Positions 34,604 to 47,266 of a DNA stretch of 64,000 nucleotides are shown here, piece by piece. A model generated the notes under the pieces. That model saw only the letters and a program-made list of their open reading frames with translations. It was not told the origin of the DNA and ran no database searches. Each line of letters starts with the position of its first letter. Positions within the stretch are counted from its first letter, which is position 1. Both the position numbers and the translations under genes were made by a program. The DNA is from Phanerodontia chrysosporium (lineage: Eukaryota; Basidiomycota; Agaricomycetes; Polyporales; Phanerochaetaceae): contig MJGA01000006.1 of NCBI GenBank assembly GCA_001910725.1, forward strand, positions 1,488,001 to 1,552,000. The letters run 5' to 3'.

Positions 34604-35573
34604 CGTCTGAAAGCTGAGCACTCCACCACAATACACCTTGTCACTTTCACACCATAGCAGGTCGGATGAACTCTAATCACGATGACAGGGCAAATATACA
34701 GCAAGTGAAAGGCTTTTTGTGTCGCACGGGCGTCGGGACGTAATAGTGAAGACGACTGAAACAAGTTGAGTGGGAAATACGTCACTTTACCTTGTCTCGT
34801 CCAGATGTCGGGATATGCCTGTTCGCTCACATCTCATATGTGAGCATATCTATAAGGCGGGGCGGAGCACGGGCTCTACGCCCTCAGTGCACAGATAGGA
34901 TAACGAATATAACAAGGAACCGCTATATTGTGTGTCGCTCCTGTGTGACTATTCAACAATGAGAACTAATGTTCGGTCATGGTGAGGCGTAGGCTACATC
35001 GCGCGAGACGCCTCGGATAGTCTCACCCAGCTTGGTCTACGCCTTCTTCTTTGCAGTCGCGGTACTTGGTCTGGGTGCAGATCTTGTCAGCACCGTTGGA
35101 TCAAATCTCCACCGTAAGTGTCACACTACGTCTAAATTTCGATTGGGCCAACGAGATCAATCCTGACCATCGACCTAACCTGGTAGGAGGTCGTGGTGCT
35201 ACGAATCGGAGATGAAGGTCATCGAAGAAGCGCTCTCGTAGATGGCGTTCGTTTTCTATATTTTAACCCCCTGATCACTGTCCACACCTTCTCACCAGTC
35301 ACTTCACGGTCGCGACATTCCAACTCCTGTAGCATCTTATCACTCATACCTCTCGCGCCGAAGGCTTCGGCAGGCCCGTAGTAGGGCTCGAGCCGATCGC
35401 TGACCTGCCGTGGTTTGGGTTACAGCGGCAGGGTTCCTAGACGAAGAAATTGAGGACTGGCAGACTGATATCAGACACTCCTATGGCTATCCTGGGGGTC
35501 GAGTAGCAGAAGTGGGATACCCTACTGAATTCCCTCTGCGTGCTTTTAAGCTCTGCTACCATGCAGCCCATTT
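34604..35573. other. intergenic; possible first exons of a small membrane protein
   Basis: Mostly without recognisable content. On the plus strand an ATG at about 34969 (MFGH) can splice into an exon at about 35023-35112. That exon reads SLVYAFFFAVAVLGLGADLV and STVGSNLH and ends at a good GTAAGT donor. This looks like the first membrane span of a small MARVEL-type protein, but no convincing continuation was found. It may be a remnant. Confidence 0.25.
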
Positions 35574-37119
35574 TCAGGCCAGGTCCGGCTTCTCAAGCCT
35601 GTCGTACTCCTCGTCAAGTAGTTTCACAGAAGAATAACCTTCCTTCAACAGCGGAACAGGCGCAGAAACTTCGGCGTGCTCTTCATGGTTCTGACAACTT
35701 GGTTTCATACTGATCGGGCGGATGTGAGTGCCCCCAGGATAGAGAAGTTGCGTGCGGCGACCCGAGAGGATCACAACAACGGTCGAGTAAATGGCCTAGG
35801 AATCACTGTTCAATAGGTGGGATGCTAGGCATTCGGGGCGACTTACTATTAGCTGGATGAGGAAACTCTCAATGAACTGCATGACAGGGTTAGAGCCGAG
35901 CAGTGCGCGGGTGCTCTCTTTTCCCAATAGGACAGCCATGGCGACCAAGACAAAAATCTCGCAGTATGTCCCTCAGCCAAGCGTAAGTGAACATTTAGGT
36001 ACCAGACTCACCCATAGTATTATATATACTACACCAGGTTCTGTGATCAATGCGACCACGATCATGGTTCGTGACCAAGAGCCGCTGTGCCGAATACTCC
36101 ATCCAATTGAGAAGCTGTGCTGTCTAACACCGGGAGTATCATATGGTGGATCGTTGATCAAATGTAGACGATGTCAGACGTATGCAGACTCACCTCAAGG
36201 TCCAGATCATGAGGCAAGTAGCCCAGAGGTTGTTGATACATGGCATAGCTAGGCCAACCAGCAGGAGAGGTGGGTATCTCAGCACGCCGAAGGTAAAAAG
36301 AACTTCGTATCATTAACGTCAGAGCTGGAGTGCACGACAGATAGTACCTTTGAGAACGCACCTACGCTAGACGCTAATCGGGAGATGTCCGAGTCAATGA
36401 CCTATACTAAGGAATAATCTTGCCTGTGAACTCACCAATACTGAGGCCCAGGAGGGCAGAAGAGATAATGCGCACAGCACGGTTGCAAGGCCCAAGGCGC
36501 CAGGCCCTTCCAAATAGAATTGCGTTCATAAGAAGAATCTATTACGGCGCGTGAGAAGGCAGATTCAAGTTATCAACAGGCCGATGCTTACGCTCAGCGC
36601 GAGGAGCAGGTTACGGACACCGAAAAGTATGGCGCTCGACTTGTGATCGGCCTCTTCATCGAACTGCGGAGAACACTGGCCAGTGTACTGCTGCTTGTCG
36701 GCCAAGAACCAGAGGCACGCTTCCAACCGCCCTCTTGCTAACTGCCAGTATCTGTGACTCAGATACAGACCCCGGAAGGATACGGACAGGTGCGCTACAG
36801 CGAACGAGTAGGTAATGCTGCAGGCTGTCATGATCCACTTTCCAGGCGAGCCTTCTTGCCTGTTCTTTCGACCCCGGCTGTAAACAATTTGTTCATGCTT
36901 CGTCAGAATGATAACGCAGGCGCGCCTTTGTCCGTGAACTGACAGGAACGCAAACACAGCGTGAAGCATCGCCACGTTGAGGACACCTGGAGGATACCAT
37001 TCGTCTAAGTGAGCTGGAAAGGGAGTAGATGGAGGGAGTGACGTACCGAACAAGAAGCATTCTATGAAGGCATAAGGTAATAACGTGTAATCTGGCGTCG
37101 ACCGATCCGCCGTTTGCAC
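35574..37119 (-). CDS. multi-pass membrane protein A (tandem paralogue of 37672-39156)
   Basis: A gene with many short exons. Traced parts: 37119-37047 (MQTADRSTPDYTLLPYAF, ECFLFG), 36986-36944 (VLNVAMLHAVFAFL), from 36877 (KWIMTACSITYSFAVAHLS), near 36530-36440 (ILLMNAILFGRAWRLGPCNR, SSALLGLSIG), near 36290-36190 (INNLWATCLMIWTL), near 36090-36020 (MIVVALITEPGVVYIILW), about 35960-35847 (CEIFVLVAMAVLLGKES, FIESFLIQLI) and 35795-35574 (AIYSTVVVILSGRR and a hydrophilic tail). Seven or so hydrophobic segments are spread one or two per exon, with the first right after a short N-terminus. I do not recognise the family; it resembles basidiomycete-specific seven-span proteins. Internal exons between 36870 and 36560 are uncertain. 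Confidence 0.55.
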
Positions 37120-37671
37120 GAGTAGACAAGATCCAGCACTTCATACGATGATGGATCAGGTTGATTCATAGTGTTGGCGTAATTGGTGCGGCTTCACGGG
37201 TCGGTATGTTTTCAAGAGAGAAGAGTAGACCAGGTCGCTTCGCTGTGAGCCCGACTAGATTGACTTGCGGGAAGAGTGCTTACCCTCGCCTGTTCACAAG
37301 GCCTATATGTAGCCGCAGAGCCGACCTTTGCACGGGAGACCACCTCTGCCATGCCAACGAGAGGTCGTACCAGCGAAGGGATATCAGCCACAGAAGATGG
37401 CGGATATGGCAGATGGCAGATGAAATCACATCCACTTCGGGTGTGCCTTGCATCCGCTCTAGTCAGCAGCATGATACCAATGATGTTCTCACTGCCACGG
37501 CACGCAACCACCACCACACGCACGTCGGTCATTCCCTGGTGGAGCGGCGGGCGAACATCTTCGGTTTCTCAGCAGACTGAGAAGTGGGCGCGCCCATAAC
37601 GAAACATCTCCCACAAACGCAAGAAGAGTGCATTGCGCGCGTATCCAAGTCGGAGCCAGCTCCTCCGAGTA
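37120..37671. other. intergenic, no gene recognised
   Basis: Space between the start of membrane gene A and the 3' end of membrane gene B, both minus. No supported feature. Confidence 0.35.
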
Positions 37672-39156
37672 CTAAACATTGTGAGAGTGCCGAGAAGGCT
37701 GGTAGTCATCGTAGTAGCGCTGGTCTGAGTCCGCGGCACTTGAATCGTGAGCTGCGAGGGGCGCAAGGTCTAGCGGCCGGGTATCAACGAGCTTGCGGAA
37801 GCCGTCCTGGCGAGCTTCCTGTGCGCCCGCTGCAAACAACAGTACCGCGGCATGATAAATTCCCTGGAGAGGGGGTTTATTAGCGTCTTGATCAGCAGCG
37901 ACGATGCACGGTAGCGTACGATGAGTTGGATAAGATACGTCCAAAGTGTGTACTCATCAACGCTGACGAATTGGGAGAAGGGGACCGTGAGCTGGACTTT
38001 CCTCCTAGTGGCAAGAACAACGATTTGTGCTACCAGCACCACAGTCTGTGCCCATAACGTGGGTCAAAATGAACGAAGGTGGTTGTGCGATGCTTACCCA
38101 TAGCAGGAAGTACACTATCCCAGCCTCGAGGGTGAGTTTGAGCACAAAAGCAGCCCTCGCTATCGCAGTGCCTGAGGAGTCAGTCTTGAGTTCTCGTCGG
38201 CGTTGCCTAGGCCAAGGTTCAATTTCCGCCACAATTCGGAGAGTGTTCTATACCTATACTGACCACAATTTCAGCGAAGTGAGGGCAGTCGTCCAGGTGA
38301 CATGTAGACATGTCAGACCGACAGGAAGTGCAGCTACATGGCCTGCACAGACATTGACCAACCCCAAAAGCCCAGAAAAACTGCGAAAATCCGTTACCTT
38401 GCGACATTATAGGCAAGAATGCTTAGGATACTCACCGAGGCTTGTGAGACCTATCAAGACAGATGGAATGCGGACGGCGAGTTTTGGCCAAAGCTTCCAC
38501 GCTTCGCAAAACATCCATACATTGCTCAAGGCCATCTGAAAAGTATATCCGACATGAGCGGTCCACATAAGGGATGGATTTGGTTGGATAAACCCACGTT
38601 GATGATGAGAAACAGGAAGTGAGCAAGGATCAATGACTCAGATACTCCATATTGGTGCGTCCAGAGAGCGGATATGGAACATTGGTGTGCGGTGTCCTTG
38701 TTCCTGTCGAGATCATTCAAGCATGACCCGATCGCCCACTGAGTATCATACGCGGAGAACTCCCACATATATACCATACTAAGCAGTGCCGCGAAGTGCG
38801 CCAGTGCAAGCAGGTACATCACAGTGAGAGCAGACATCTTCCATGGCCTGTAGAATACATTCACGAGTAAGCTGGGTGGATCTACGTTCATCATGTACGA
38901 GGTATGGCAACGAAGGTACTTACGAGTGCCGAGTCTTAATAATCACTTGGAGAACCAGGAGAGTATGTAGCCCTAATGATTAGTCAGACCCTGTCACTAC
39001 TCCTCGGTTATCTACGATCGTCTTACCGAACAACGCGGCCTCCGCAATAGCGTACGGCAAGCTCTCTGCAACATCCCTGCTATTTCTGTCAAGGATGACT
39101 GCTGCATATGAGAGGTCAGATATTACGGAGCTATTGAGAGACACCGTGTGGTTCAT
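37672..39156 (-). CDS. multi-pass membrane protein B (tandem paralogue of 35574-37119)
   Basis: Starts at 39156 with MNHTVSLNSS (two NxS/T sites in the extracellular-type N-terminus), then SLPYAIAEAALFG ending exon 1 at 39027. The next exon from 38972 reads TLLVLQVIIKTRH. Later segments: MSALTVMYLLALAHFAALLS, LILAHFLFLIINVG, NVWMFCEAWKLWPKLAVRIP with LIGLTSLG, AAFVLKLTLEAGIVYFLLW, TYLIQLI, and a last exon GIYHAAVLLFAAG with a hydrophilic tail ending at 37672. Exon by exon this parallels gene A: LPYAF/LPYAI, RAWRLGPCNRAVRI/EAWKLWPKLAVRI, GVVYIILW/GIVYFLLW, FLIQLI/YLIQLI. The same intron positions follow each block, so the two arose by tandem duplication. Function unknown; a receptor or transporter is possible but nothing in the sequence decides it. 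Confidence 0.55.
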
Positions 39157-40307
39157 AGGTCGCCGAGTATAGAACAGCTATCGGAAACGAGGGCGATTAG
39201 CTGGCAGAATCCGAGGAGGAAATATCTAGGCTCAGCTCACTAACACGCAGGAATCTTTATACCGCCGAGCGTGTGCGTATGATTCGAATATGGAGCTGCT
39301 ATAGAGCATCATGGCAGTCATGCTTGTCTTCTAACTTTGGATCCCTTTCATCATCGGATCTGGAACGACAGATGCACAGGGTATCCAGCGGGTGCATCAC
39401 AATCCAGGACGTGGTCACTGATATTGACACAAAAGCAGCAACCGCAGCTATGATAAGTTACACGAAGTTGATTCTATGAACATGAGACCCACCTCAGCAT
39501 GCCTCCGATGCACAGCTCCCGGTATCTTTTCGCAGAGATGGAGATGCCTACCACTACTTCGGCATCCTTGAGTGTGGGGCGGTTTGACGCTGTATGATCG
39601 CAAGGGAGAGCAGCCGGAGGTCTATACAGCGGTGATGTGACCCAATGAACCATCATAGACGCAATCATTGAAAGACCCGCAGGTGCCGCCTACGACCTGC
39701 GAGCGCGAAGAACCGTTTCGGGCGACCGACGTCGCGGCGCTTGTTGGCGGGAGACAGCGGCGCTTGTGTGACGCCGCTAGGAACTGGCGCACACGGAACG
39801 ACTCAGACGATAGACAGAAATTACACTGCTATTGTCGGAAAGAATCGCTGCTTCTCTGAGCGTACATGAGAGGTATTTATACTATCTACAGACCGGAGCG
39901 TAGCAAACAGAGCGAGTACGAAGGTAGAGATCCTGGAGGATATCATGCGCGAACGAAAGGATAAGATCAAAAGGAACGATAAGGCACCTGCCGTTACAGC
40001 TTGTACGTATACGCCGACTCCGCGTTGTTCGCTCTTCCGCTCATCCTCAGGCAGTCGGCGAATGCACGCTCCGAAGCCAATATGACACATAGAATGTGTG
40101 ACTATGGCAGATTACTCTAGGATCGCGCTGAGCGCATTGAGAGGTACGGTATGTCACCCACTTCGGAAGACGTCTCACGCGTCATTGCAGAAATGGCGGC
40201 TACGGGTGGAGGCTGGCGAGAGCCTGTCAGCCTGACTTGCGTCGAGCTCTAAATTTGCTCGTAACTGTTTATCTATCTTCCAACACACCTCAAGTCTTCG
40301 GCGCACG
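39157..40307. other. intergenic, no gene recognised
   Basis: About 1.15 kb between two genes reading away from each other. A minus-strand frame at 40090-39821 has a hydrophobic stretch (AVTAGALSFLLILSF), but no exon structure or homologue could be supported. Confidence 0.35.
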
Positions 40308-42396
40308 ATGGACGGACACAGGCCGCAAGCAGACCAGCCCTTCTCCCACCACATTTTCGAGGACGACCCTGGGTCCAAGAAAGCGATTCGGGAATACGCC
40401 AAAGCTGTGTTCATTACGACCTTCCTTATTATCATTACGATATGGGGAGTCTTGGGACTCTACTGGGGTAAGCACCACGTGCGGGGTACCCAGAATCCCA
40501 TTGCTGACCACGACTCGGACCGTTCTCGCAGGCGCAGACTGGCGGTATATGGATGGCATTCACAATCTGAATGGTTGGATCGTGGTAAGCACGTATCCAC
40601 GTTGTTTCGCATTAGCAGCTTAGCTGGGACAGAACTTCGATCAAGGCCTCATCGGGGCGACCGTGACGCAAGCGTACCTCAACAGCACGGGGTTTAAAGA
40701 GCAGGTCAACTGGTACACTGTTTCCGCGTCTATGTTTCCGAACGGCGAAAGCGACCTGGCGAAAGCAATAGTCAATCACGATTGTTGGGCGATTGTCGCA
40801 AGTCAGTTTGCCACTGGCCTCATTATATTCGAGCTCCATTGACGCTCGAGTTTCGCAGTTCATGCTGGCGCCACAAACAGCTTGAATGGGGCCGTCGCTG
40901 CGCGGAGCAGCGCCGGCTACAGCAACCAAGCGGTCACTGCTTACGCCTCGCAGGCCAGGAACGAAGTTGGCTAGTAGGTCTTCGAAGACACACCATCAAT
41001 GGACGTTTCTAACCTTGTCTGCCTAGCGCATTCTTCCTTAAGGATCAAGTACGTATCTACGGTTGAGGGTGCGGCCGCTCTGACGCGGCTATAGATCCAG
41101 CAGCCCATGCAGCAGGCAATCTCCGCATTCCCGATGATCCAGGCAGAACAGTTGGGCCCTGACATCATCGACGACCTGCTCGTCGCTGCGCCATCGTTGG
41201 TCTTCCAGCCGCTCAACTACACGTTGAATAACGTGAGGCCGTTCGACATTCAAGTGTAAGTTTACACCCGCCTTCCTTGCCAGACTTCTCACACGTGCTG
41301 GATAGGGCTGTCGCCGCCGATTACATTGGGCTCATCTACCTCTTGATTCTCGCGGTACGCCTTAATTTTGACTTCTAATCCGCGCAACCTGATGAGCTTC
41401 AATCGTAGTTCATCGCGGTAGTTAGTAATAAATACATACTATCATAGAGCTTGTCTGAATCCTGGATATTCGTAGCTCGGGAGCTACACTGCAAGACAAG
41501 CTACTGGGTTGGAGCGACGTCTTACTCTTGGACGTCTTATCGCTCTTCGTTTTGCCGTCCCAATTATCGTATACTTTGTAAGTGAGACTTTGGATTATTC
41601 TCATCAACGCTAATACTTGACGTAGTGGTTGTCGCGTAAGCCCAGAAACAACCTGTAATGGCATTCACGAGCACTAAAAAGTACACGCAGTGGCCTACGC
41701 GCTCTTAAGCTTGTACTTCCATGTCCCATTCGACCGCGAGTACGTATCTAGCCTTGTGGACGCGCTAGCATGACCTGACCATAGCCCAGGTTCGGCCATG
41801 CGGGCTTCGTCGTCTATTGGATGGTCTCGTGGATGGCCAGTAAGTGGGTCTGCATTCAATGAATCAGACTTGCTGATTGTTGTATTCGCAGTGGTCGCAC
41901 TGTACGTTGTAAAGATTGATGGGCACTCTCCCTGAATTGCAGCTGATTGTATCTCTACACTCAGAGGTCTCGCGATGGAGGCCGTCATCACGATCCTCAC
42001 ACCCAAGTTCATACCTTACTTCCTTGTATTGTGGATCATCTGTGAGTTTTCCGTTTGCTGCTGCGATACGCTCATTCAAAGACCTCCCCAGTCAATGTCG
42101 CGCCCGTCTTCTTCCAAATCGAGGTGCTGCCGACCATCTTCCGCTATGGCTACGCCACTGTGTTCTACAACGTCTCGCAGACCGTGCGGACGACACTTTT
42201 CCGCGAGAAGAACCAGGTCGGGCTCAACTTCGGCGTGCTGTTTGCGTGGATCGGCGTGTCCGTCGTCACGCTTCCGCTCTTCCAGATCTATGCGCGCAAG
42301 AAGCAGGTGCGAGAGTGGGAGGCGGAGCAGATACAGAAGAAGAGGGATGTGGAAGAGGCTCACTCCGAAACTTCGAGCGATACACGGGCTCCATGA
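40308..42396 (+). CDS. SNG1-like DUF3533 membrane protein, 15 exons with micro-exons
   Basis: Exons: 40308-40467, 40532-40584, 40633-40801, 40859-40973, 41027-41048, 41095-41255, 41306-41354, 41409-41417, 41476-41577, 41626-41635, 41691-41739, 41790-41839, 41892-41901, 41965-42041, 42092-42396. All phases agree; 446 aa. Three exons are only 9, 10 and 10 nt. TM1 is AVFITTFLIIITIWGVLGLY, followed by DWRYMDGIHNLNGWIV and NFDQGLIGATV, the hallmark start of the DUF3533/SNG1 family. A large lumenal part (NQAVTAYASQARNE, FQPLNYTLNNVRPFDIQ) precedes a C-terminal set of about five spans (YIGLIYLLILAFIA, WLSLAYALLSLYFHVPF, VITILTPKFIPYFLVLWII, GVLFAWIGVSVVTLPLF). Yeast Sng1 affects resistance to nitrosoguanidine and membrane-active drugs; its mechanism is unclear. 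No frameshift. Confidence 0.85.
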
Positions 42397-42851
42397 TCCC
42401 TCATGTCGTTCGGCTTATTTCACCAATCCAATTATCTGCGTGTAATTGTGGAAGTTCACAGTCTCGAGGTGGGCGACCCTCCAGTCCAATACATTACCGT
42501 TCTTATCACCACTGTACAGCGGTTCAAGGTACACGGGGTCTCGCTGATGGCAAAGCGCCAGCATAAAGACGAAGAGTTTCTTGGCAAGTTCTAGTTTCCA
42601 CGTTAACTACCATCTCTTGCCACCATGTCGTCTCACAATGCTCTCAAGGATTGTTCATTGTATGCGCAGAGCCCAAGTTCGACGTACATAACACCGCTCA
42701 CGGACCGGAATCCGTAGTCAGCTCGAGGCTGACATCTGGCAGACACAAGTTCGGAGACGGGCTGACAACCAAGCATCGGATATCCGTTGCAGTCGAGGCT
42801 TCCGCGATCCTCCGCCCTCTCAGCTTCTCCCCATCACTACACTGACCTAGG
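42397..42851. other. intergenic, no gene recognised
   Basis: Between the SNG1-like gene and the sugar porter, both plus. Presumed terminator and promoter only. Confidence 0.4.
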
Positions 42852-45200
42852 ATGTCCGAGACACCTCCCAACGTACGGCTCGGGCCTGGTACCAGCATGT
42901 CTTCGGGGTCCTCTGGCAGGACCTCAATGACGAGCGGGAAGGAGAGCATCGGGAAAGAGAGCGTCGACAGCACGTCGAGCACGTCGTCGAATCCGCTCGT
43001 AGGACGCTCGCGGGACGAGATACTCGAGGATGCGGAGCGCTTCGCCAGGGAGAACGGGCTCGAGGAGTACGTCGAGGTCATCAAGCGTGGCGCCCTCGTC
43101 GCGCAGAATCCGACCGAGCTCGACCGCATCCCGGGGCTCACTGAGAGGAGCGTGCCGCGCTGCAGCACGAGATTGACAAGCCGTGGTCGCAGCCGTTCAT
43201 GCTGTACTACCTGGTTGTCATGTGCTCACTCGCTGCTTGTGTCCAAGGGGTGCGTCGATTCCGCATATATGCGTGCATACAGGTCCTAATGTCATCATCA
43301 GATGGACGAGTCCGTCATCAACGGAGCCAACCTATTCTTCCCTACTCAGTTCGGCATCGACCCCACGGCTATGGGCAACAGCGGCTCGAACCGCAACCAA
43401 TGGCTTCTCGGTCTCGTAAATTCTGCTCCCTACGTGAGTCTCACTATCCACTCTGTCGACGACAGTCCAACTGATATGTGCCAGTTATGCTGTGCTGTCG
43501 CCGGCTGTTGGCTGTCAGCTCCTCTGAACCATCGCTTCGGACGACGCGGGACGATCTTCATCGGTGCCTGCATATGTCTCGTAACATGCGTTTGGCAGGC
43601 CGTCTCCGATTCCTGGCAGCTTCTCTTCGCCGCGCGGTTTGTCCTTGGCTTTGGTATCGGCCCTAACTCTGCCACTGTGCCCGTCTTCGCGGGTGAATGC
43701 GCGCCTACAGCTATCCGTGGAGCCCTCGTCGGGATGTGGTGAGTCGCAGTGAATCGGCACTCCGTAATATTCTGACGAGGATGCAATAGGCAGGTCTTCA
43801 CCGCCTTCGGCATCATGCTCGGTTACGTGTCGGACCTAGCATTCCAGAAAGTGCCGAATAAGCCGCATATTCGTGGTCTCAACTGGAGGCTTATGCTTGG
43901 CAGCGTGAGTCGCATCTGTTAATGACGGCCCTATTCTCACATTGCCGCGTAGGCTGGGATCCCGGCACTCATCCTCTTAGTCCAAATATGGTTTTGTCCC
44001 GAGTCGCCGCGGTGGCTCGTCTCGAAAGGGCGCAACGCCGACGCATGGCGCTCCCTGCTGCAACTGCGTCACTCACAGATCCAGGCTGCGCGAGATCTCT
44101 ATTGTAAGTCCACGTCCTATTGGTCATTTACGCAGTTTCAGCTAACCTTATTTCAGATATCCAAGTGCTCCACAAAGCTCAAGCCAAACAGAAGCTGAAA
44201 AGAAACCCACTCGCCGAGCTATTCGGAGTTCGACGCAATAGACGAGCCGCGGTCGCCTCCCTGATTCTTATGTCAGCGAGCTTTTCCGTATCATTTGACA
44301 CGCAGCACTGATGGCAGACTCAGGTTCATGCAACAGTTCTGCGGCATCAACGCGATCGCTTATTACTCCTCGAACGTGTTTACCCAGTCTGGTTTCAACG
44401 ACACGCAGGCTCTATTGGCGTCATGGGGCTTTGGGCTGACCAACTGGCTGTTTGCATTCCCGGCCCTGTGGACCATCGACAGATTCGGCCGTCGTAACCT
44501 AGTGCTCACCTCGTACCCGTTGATGGCTGTGTTCCTCCTCATGACGGGACTGGCCTTCCTCATACCGGGGCGCGAGGCTCGAGTCGGTGTCATCGCCGCG
44601 GGCATCTACCTGTTCACCATCTCGTACTCCCTCGGTGCTGGCCCCGTGCCATTCGCGGTACGTCGGCAGCGTATGCGCTATTGACATTAAAGCCCTTCTA
44701 ACGCCTCACAGTACTCGGCAGAGGCCTACCCGATGGCGGTCCGAGACTTTGGCATGTCGCTGTCGACAGCATGGCTGTGGTTATTGTGCGCACACCTCTC
44801 TCGTATTCCGTAGCCAGCTAAGGCAGCCCTGGGCAGCAACTTTGTTGTAGCCATCACCTTTCCTCCTCTTATCGGTGCGTTCACGTCCACAGGCGCCTTC
44901 GCGTGGTACGCGGGCTGGAACTGTATCGGGTTCGTGCTGGCGTTTTTCTTCGTGCCTGAGACAAAAGGCCGATCACTGGAGGATTTGGACAATGGTGAGT
45001 GCCTGGCCGTCCATGATGGTCTCCCCGATGCTCACCCTGCACGACTGGTAGTATTTTCCCAGCCGGGTCGTGAATACGCGCGAGACAGGCTCAGGGTGTG
45101 GAAGAGGTTCGGGCACGGGATGGAAAATGTGTTGCACCGACGCCACCGCGGCGAGAGCCCAGTCCGCGAGGAAGATTCGCGGGCTGGGGTGGCCGTGTAG
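42852..45200 (+). CDS. MFS sugar/polyol porter
   Basis: Starts [20 protein letters not shown], a long Ser-rich cytosolic N-terminus, then [21 protein letters not shown] frame change near 43148 (one lost base) leads into [20 protein letters not shown] and [14 protein letters not shown]. Twelve-span sugar-porter signatures follow in order: [17 protein letters not shown] (loop 2-3 RxGRR), [29 protein letters not shown] (TM5 E-x6-R), [13 protein letters not shown] (PESPR), [18 protein letters not shown] (TM7), [13 protein letters not shown] and the closing [13 protein letters not shown]. At least eight GT-AG introns interrupt it. The signature set and long N-terminus suit the fungal inositol/polyol branch, but the substrate cannot be fixed by motif. 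The basic C-terminal tail ends at 45200. Located in the plasma membrane by family. Confidence 0.8.
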
Positions 45201-45564
45201 GGGACGAACTGTCAAGAAGTGCCCAGTGCCTGCGATAATTTTGTACACGGACTTGTGTCTTTTATTCGTCCGGCTGTTGCGAGGCGGATCGGCACGTTGG
45301 CTGCGTGTGGAGCCCGACGTTCGTGGATGAGGCAAGCGTCAACCTTGTTCTCTGAAGACGCCCGGGTCCCATCAGTTTGATGAGCGCGAGGGTCCAAACC
45401 AACAAAGGATCTTTTTCGTCCCCGAAGTCCTCTTCTCCCACCCACCACCACCACCTCAATCTCCCGGAGGGTTCCAGTCTGCTCCTCGTCGAGCAAGCCA
45501 TTCTTTACTTCGGTATCTTTCTTTAATCGTCCTCCGAACAGTCTTTACAACCTACCATTCGGTC
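45201..45564. promoter_or_regulatory. chitin deacetylase promoter region
   Basis: About 360 bases with a C/T-rich stretch (CCACCCACCACCACCACCTC near 45436) shortly before the ATG at 45565, a common fungal start-site context. No TATA box was seen. Confidence 0.35.
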
Positions 45565-47266
45565 ATGAAGCTCACCGTCGTCGGAGCCGTCGCGCTCCCC
45601 CTTGTCGCGGCCTCGTATCATGGCGCGGACAGGGTCGCCCACGTCGCACGCCAGGCTCCCCCGCTGTCTCCTCGTCTGCCGATGTCACTTCTGCTGCGTC
45701 TGCCAGTTCCGCTGCCTCCGTGGCGTCGTCCGTGCAGCCCTCTGCCACTTCGGGTGCTACCTCGGCTGCAGCCTCCGTTCCCGGCGTCACGATCAGCTCA
45801 ATCGCCAGCGGTGTGTCGTCTGCAGCAACGAGCTCTGCGACCTTCAGCTCGCTCCCGTCGGTCTCGTGGTCGCTTCCGTCCATCAACCCGACTGCGCTTC
45901 CGCTCTCAGACATGGGCCCTGGCACCATTACTACCCAGCCCCAGCTTGGTCCGACCACGACGTTCGCTGCTGGCACTAAGCCTACGAACATCCCGAACGC
46001 GCCGCCGATGCCAAATTGTGAGTCAAATTTTCCATGCGCATGACCTTGTATTGAGGCGCTTTGGGCAGGGGCGCTTCTCTCGCCGGCTAACTACCCGCCT
46101 CTGGACAAGCCCCCTCCGACCGACTCGCCCGAGGTCCAGCAGTGGATTCAGGACGTCAAGAACTCGGTATTGAGATCCCGGACCTCGAGCCCACTCAGCC
46201 TGGCGGTTGTGCCGCTAACCCGGCCTTCGCAGCTGACAAGAGCCGCTGCTGGTGGACCTGCGGTGGTTGCGTCGACGACGCCGACATCAGCGACTGCCCC
46301 GACAAGTTCACCTGGGGCTTGACGTACGACGATGGTCCTGCGCTCTACACGCCCAACCTTCTCCAATACCTTGACCAGAACAACTTGAAGTCGACCTTCT
46401 TCGCTGTTGGTTCTCGCGTTATTTCCTACCCGGCTCTCCTCCAAGAGGAGTACATGGCTGGTCACCAGATTGCTGTGCACACCTGGTCGCACCCTGCCAT
46501 GACCACGGTCTCTACCGAAGGTATCATCGCCGAGCTCGGCTGGTCGAAGAAGGTCATCAAGGACGTCCTTGGTGTCACTCCCTTGTACTGGCGCCCTCCC
46601 TATGGTGACATTGATAACCGTGTTCGCGCTATCGGAAAGGCGATGGGCCTGGAACCCATCATGTGGACTCGTCTCGACACGACTGCTACGTTCGACACGA
46701 ATGGTATGTGTCTCGATCACCGCCCACTTTCATGCGCTCATGAAAATCTGTGGTTGTAGATTACAACATCGCCGGTGGCACTGTTAGCGTCACCCAGGTC
46801 CTTCAGAACTGGGAGAACATTATGAACAACGTCTCCTCCCTCGACCACGGTTTCATTGTGCTCGAGCACGACCTGTTCGCCCAGACCGTCGACCTTGCGA
46901 CGGGTTACATTCTTCCCGCCGCCCAGGCGTTCTCGCCCAAGCTCGACATCAAGCCCGTCATCTCTTGCCTGAACAAGCCCATGCAGGATGCCTATCTCGA
47001 GACCAACGACAACGCGACCAACCCGCTGCCGACCGCCTCCAGTATGTCTTCGAGTATGTCGTTGTTGAGCTGCGCTGACATGGACTCCTGCAGACATCAG
47101 CCCGACCTTCACTTCAGGTGCTCCAGGCTCGGCACAAGCCAGCGGCAACACCAGCGGTGGTGCGGCTAAGAACGCTGCCGCTCCTGTCGCCGGTGTCAGC
47201 TCTACGCTTCTCACCGTCAGCTTCTCCGCCGCTGCGCTCATCGCAGGCGCGATCGCGTTCTTCTAA
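45565..47266 (+). CDS. chitin deacetylase, CE4, with Ser/Thr-rich stem and GPI-type C-terminus
   Basis: Starts MKLTVVGAVALPLVAAS, a signal peptide. After a lost base in the C5 run near 45660 it enters a Ser/Ala/Thr-rich stem. A second lost base near 46165 joins WIQDVKNS to GIEIPDLEPTQPGG. The NodB domain shows its motifs: TYDDGPALYTPNLLQYL (motif 1, metal Asp), HTWSHPAM (motif 2, the two metal His), and YWRPPYGDIDNRVRAIGK (motif 3). DHGFIVLEHDLF and GYILPAAQAF follow. The C-terminus is a small-residue linker and a hydrophobic end (LLTVSFSAAALIAGAIAFF), fitting GPI anchoring. The enzyme converts cell-wall chitin to chitosan. Introns near 46020, 46705 and 47043. About 460 aa, like other basidiomycete Cda proteins. 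Confidence 0.88.
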
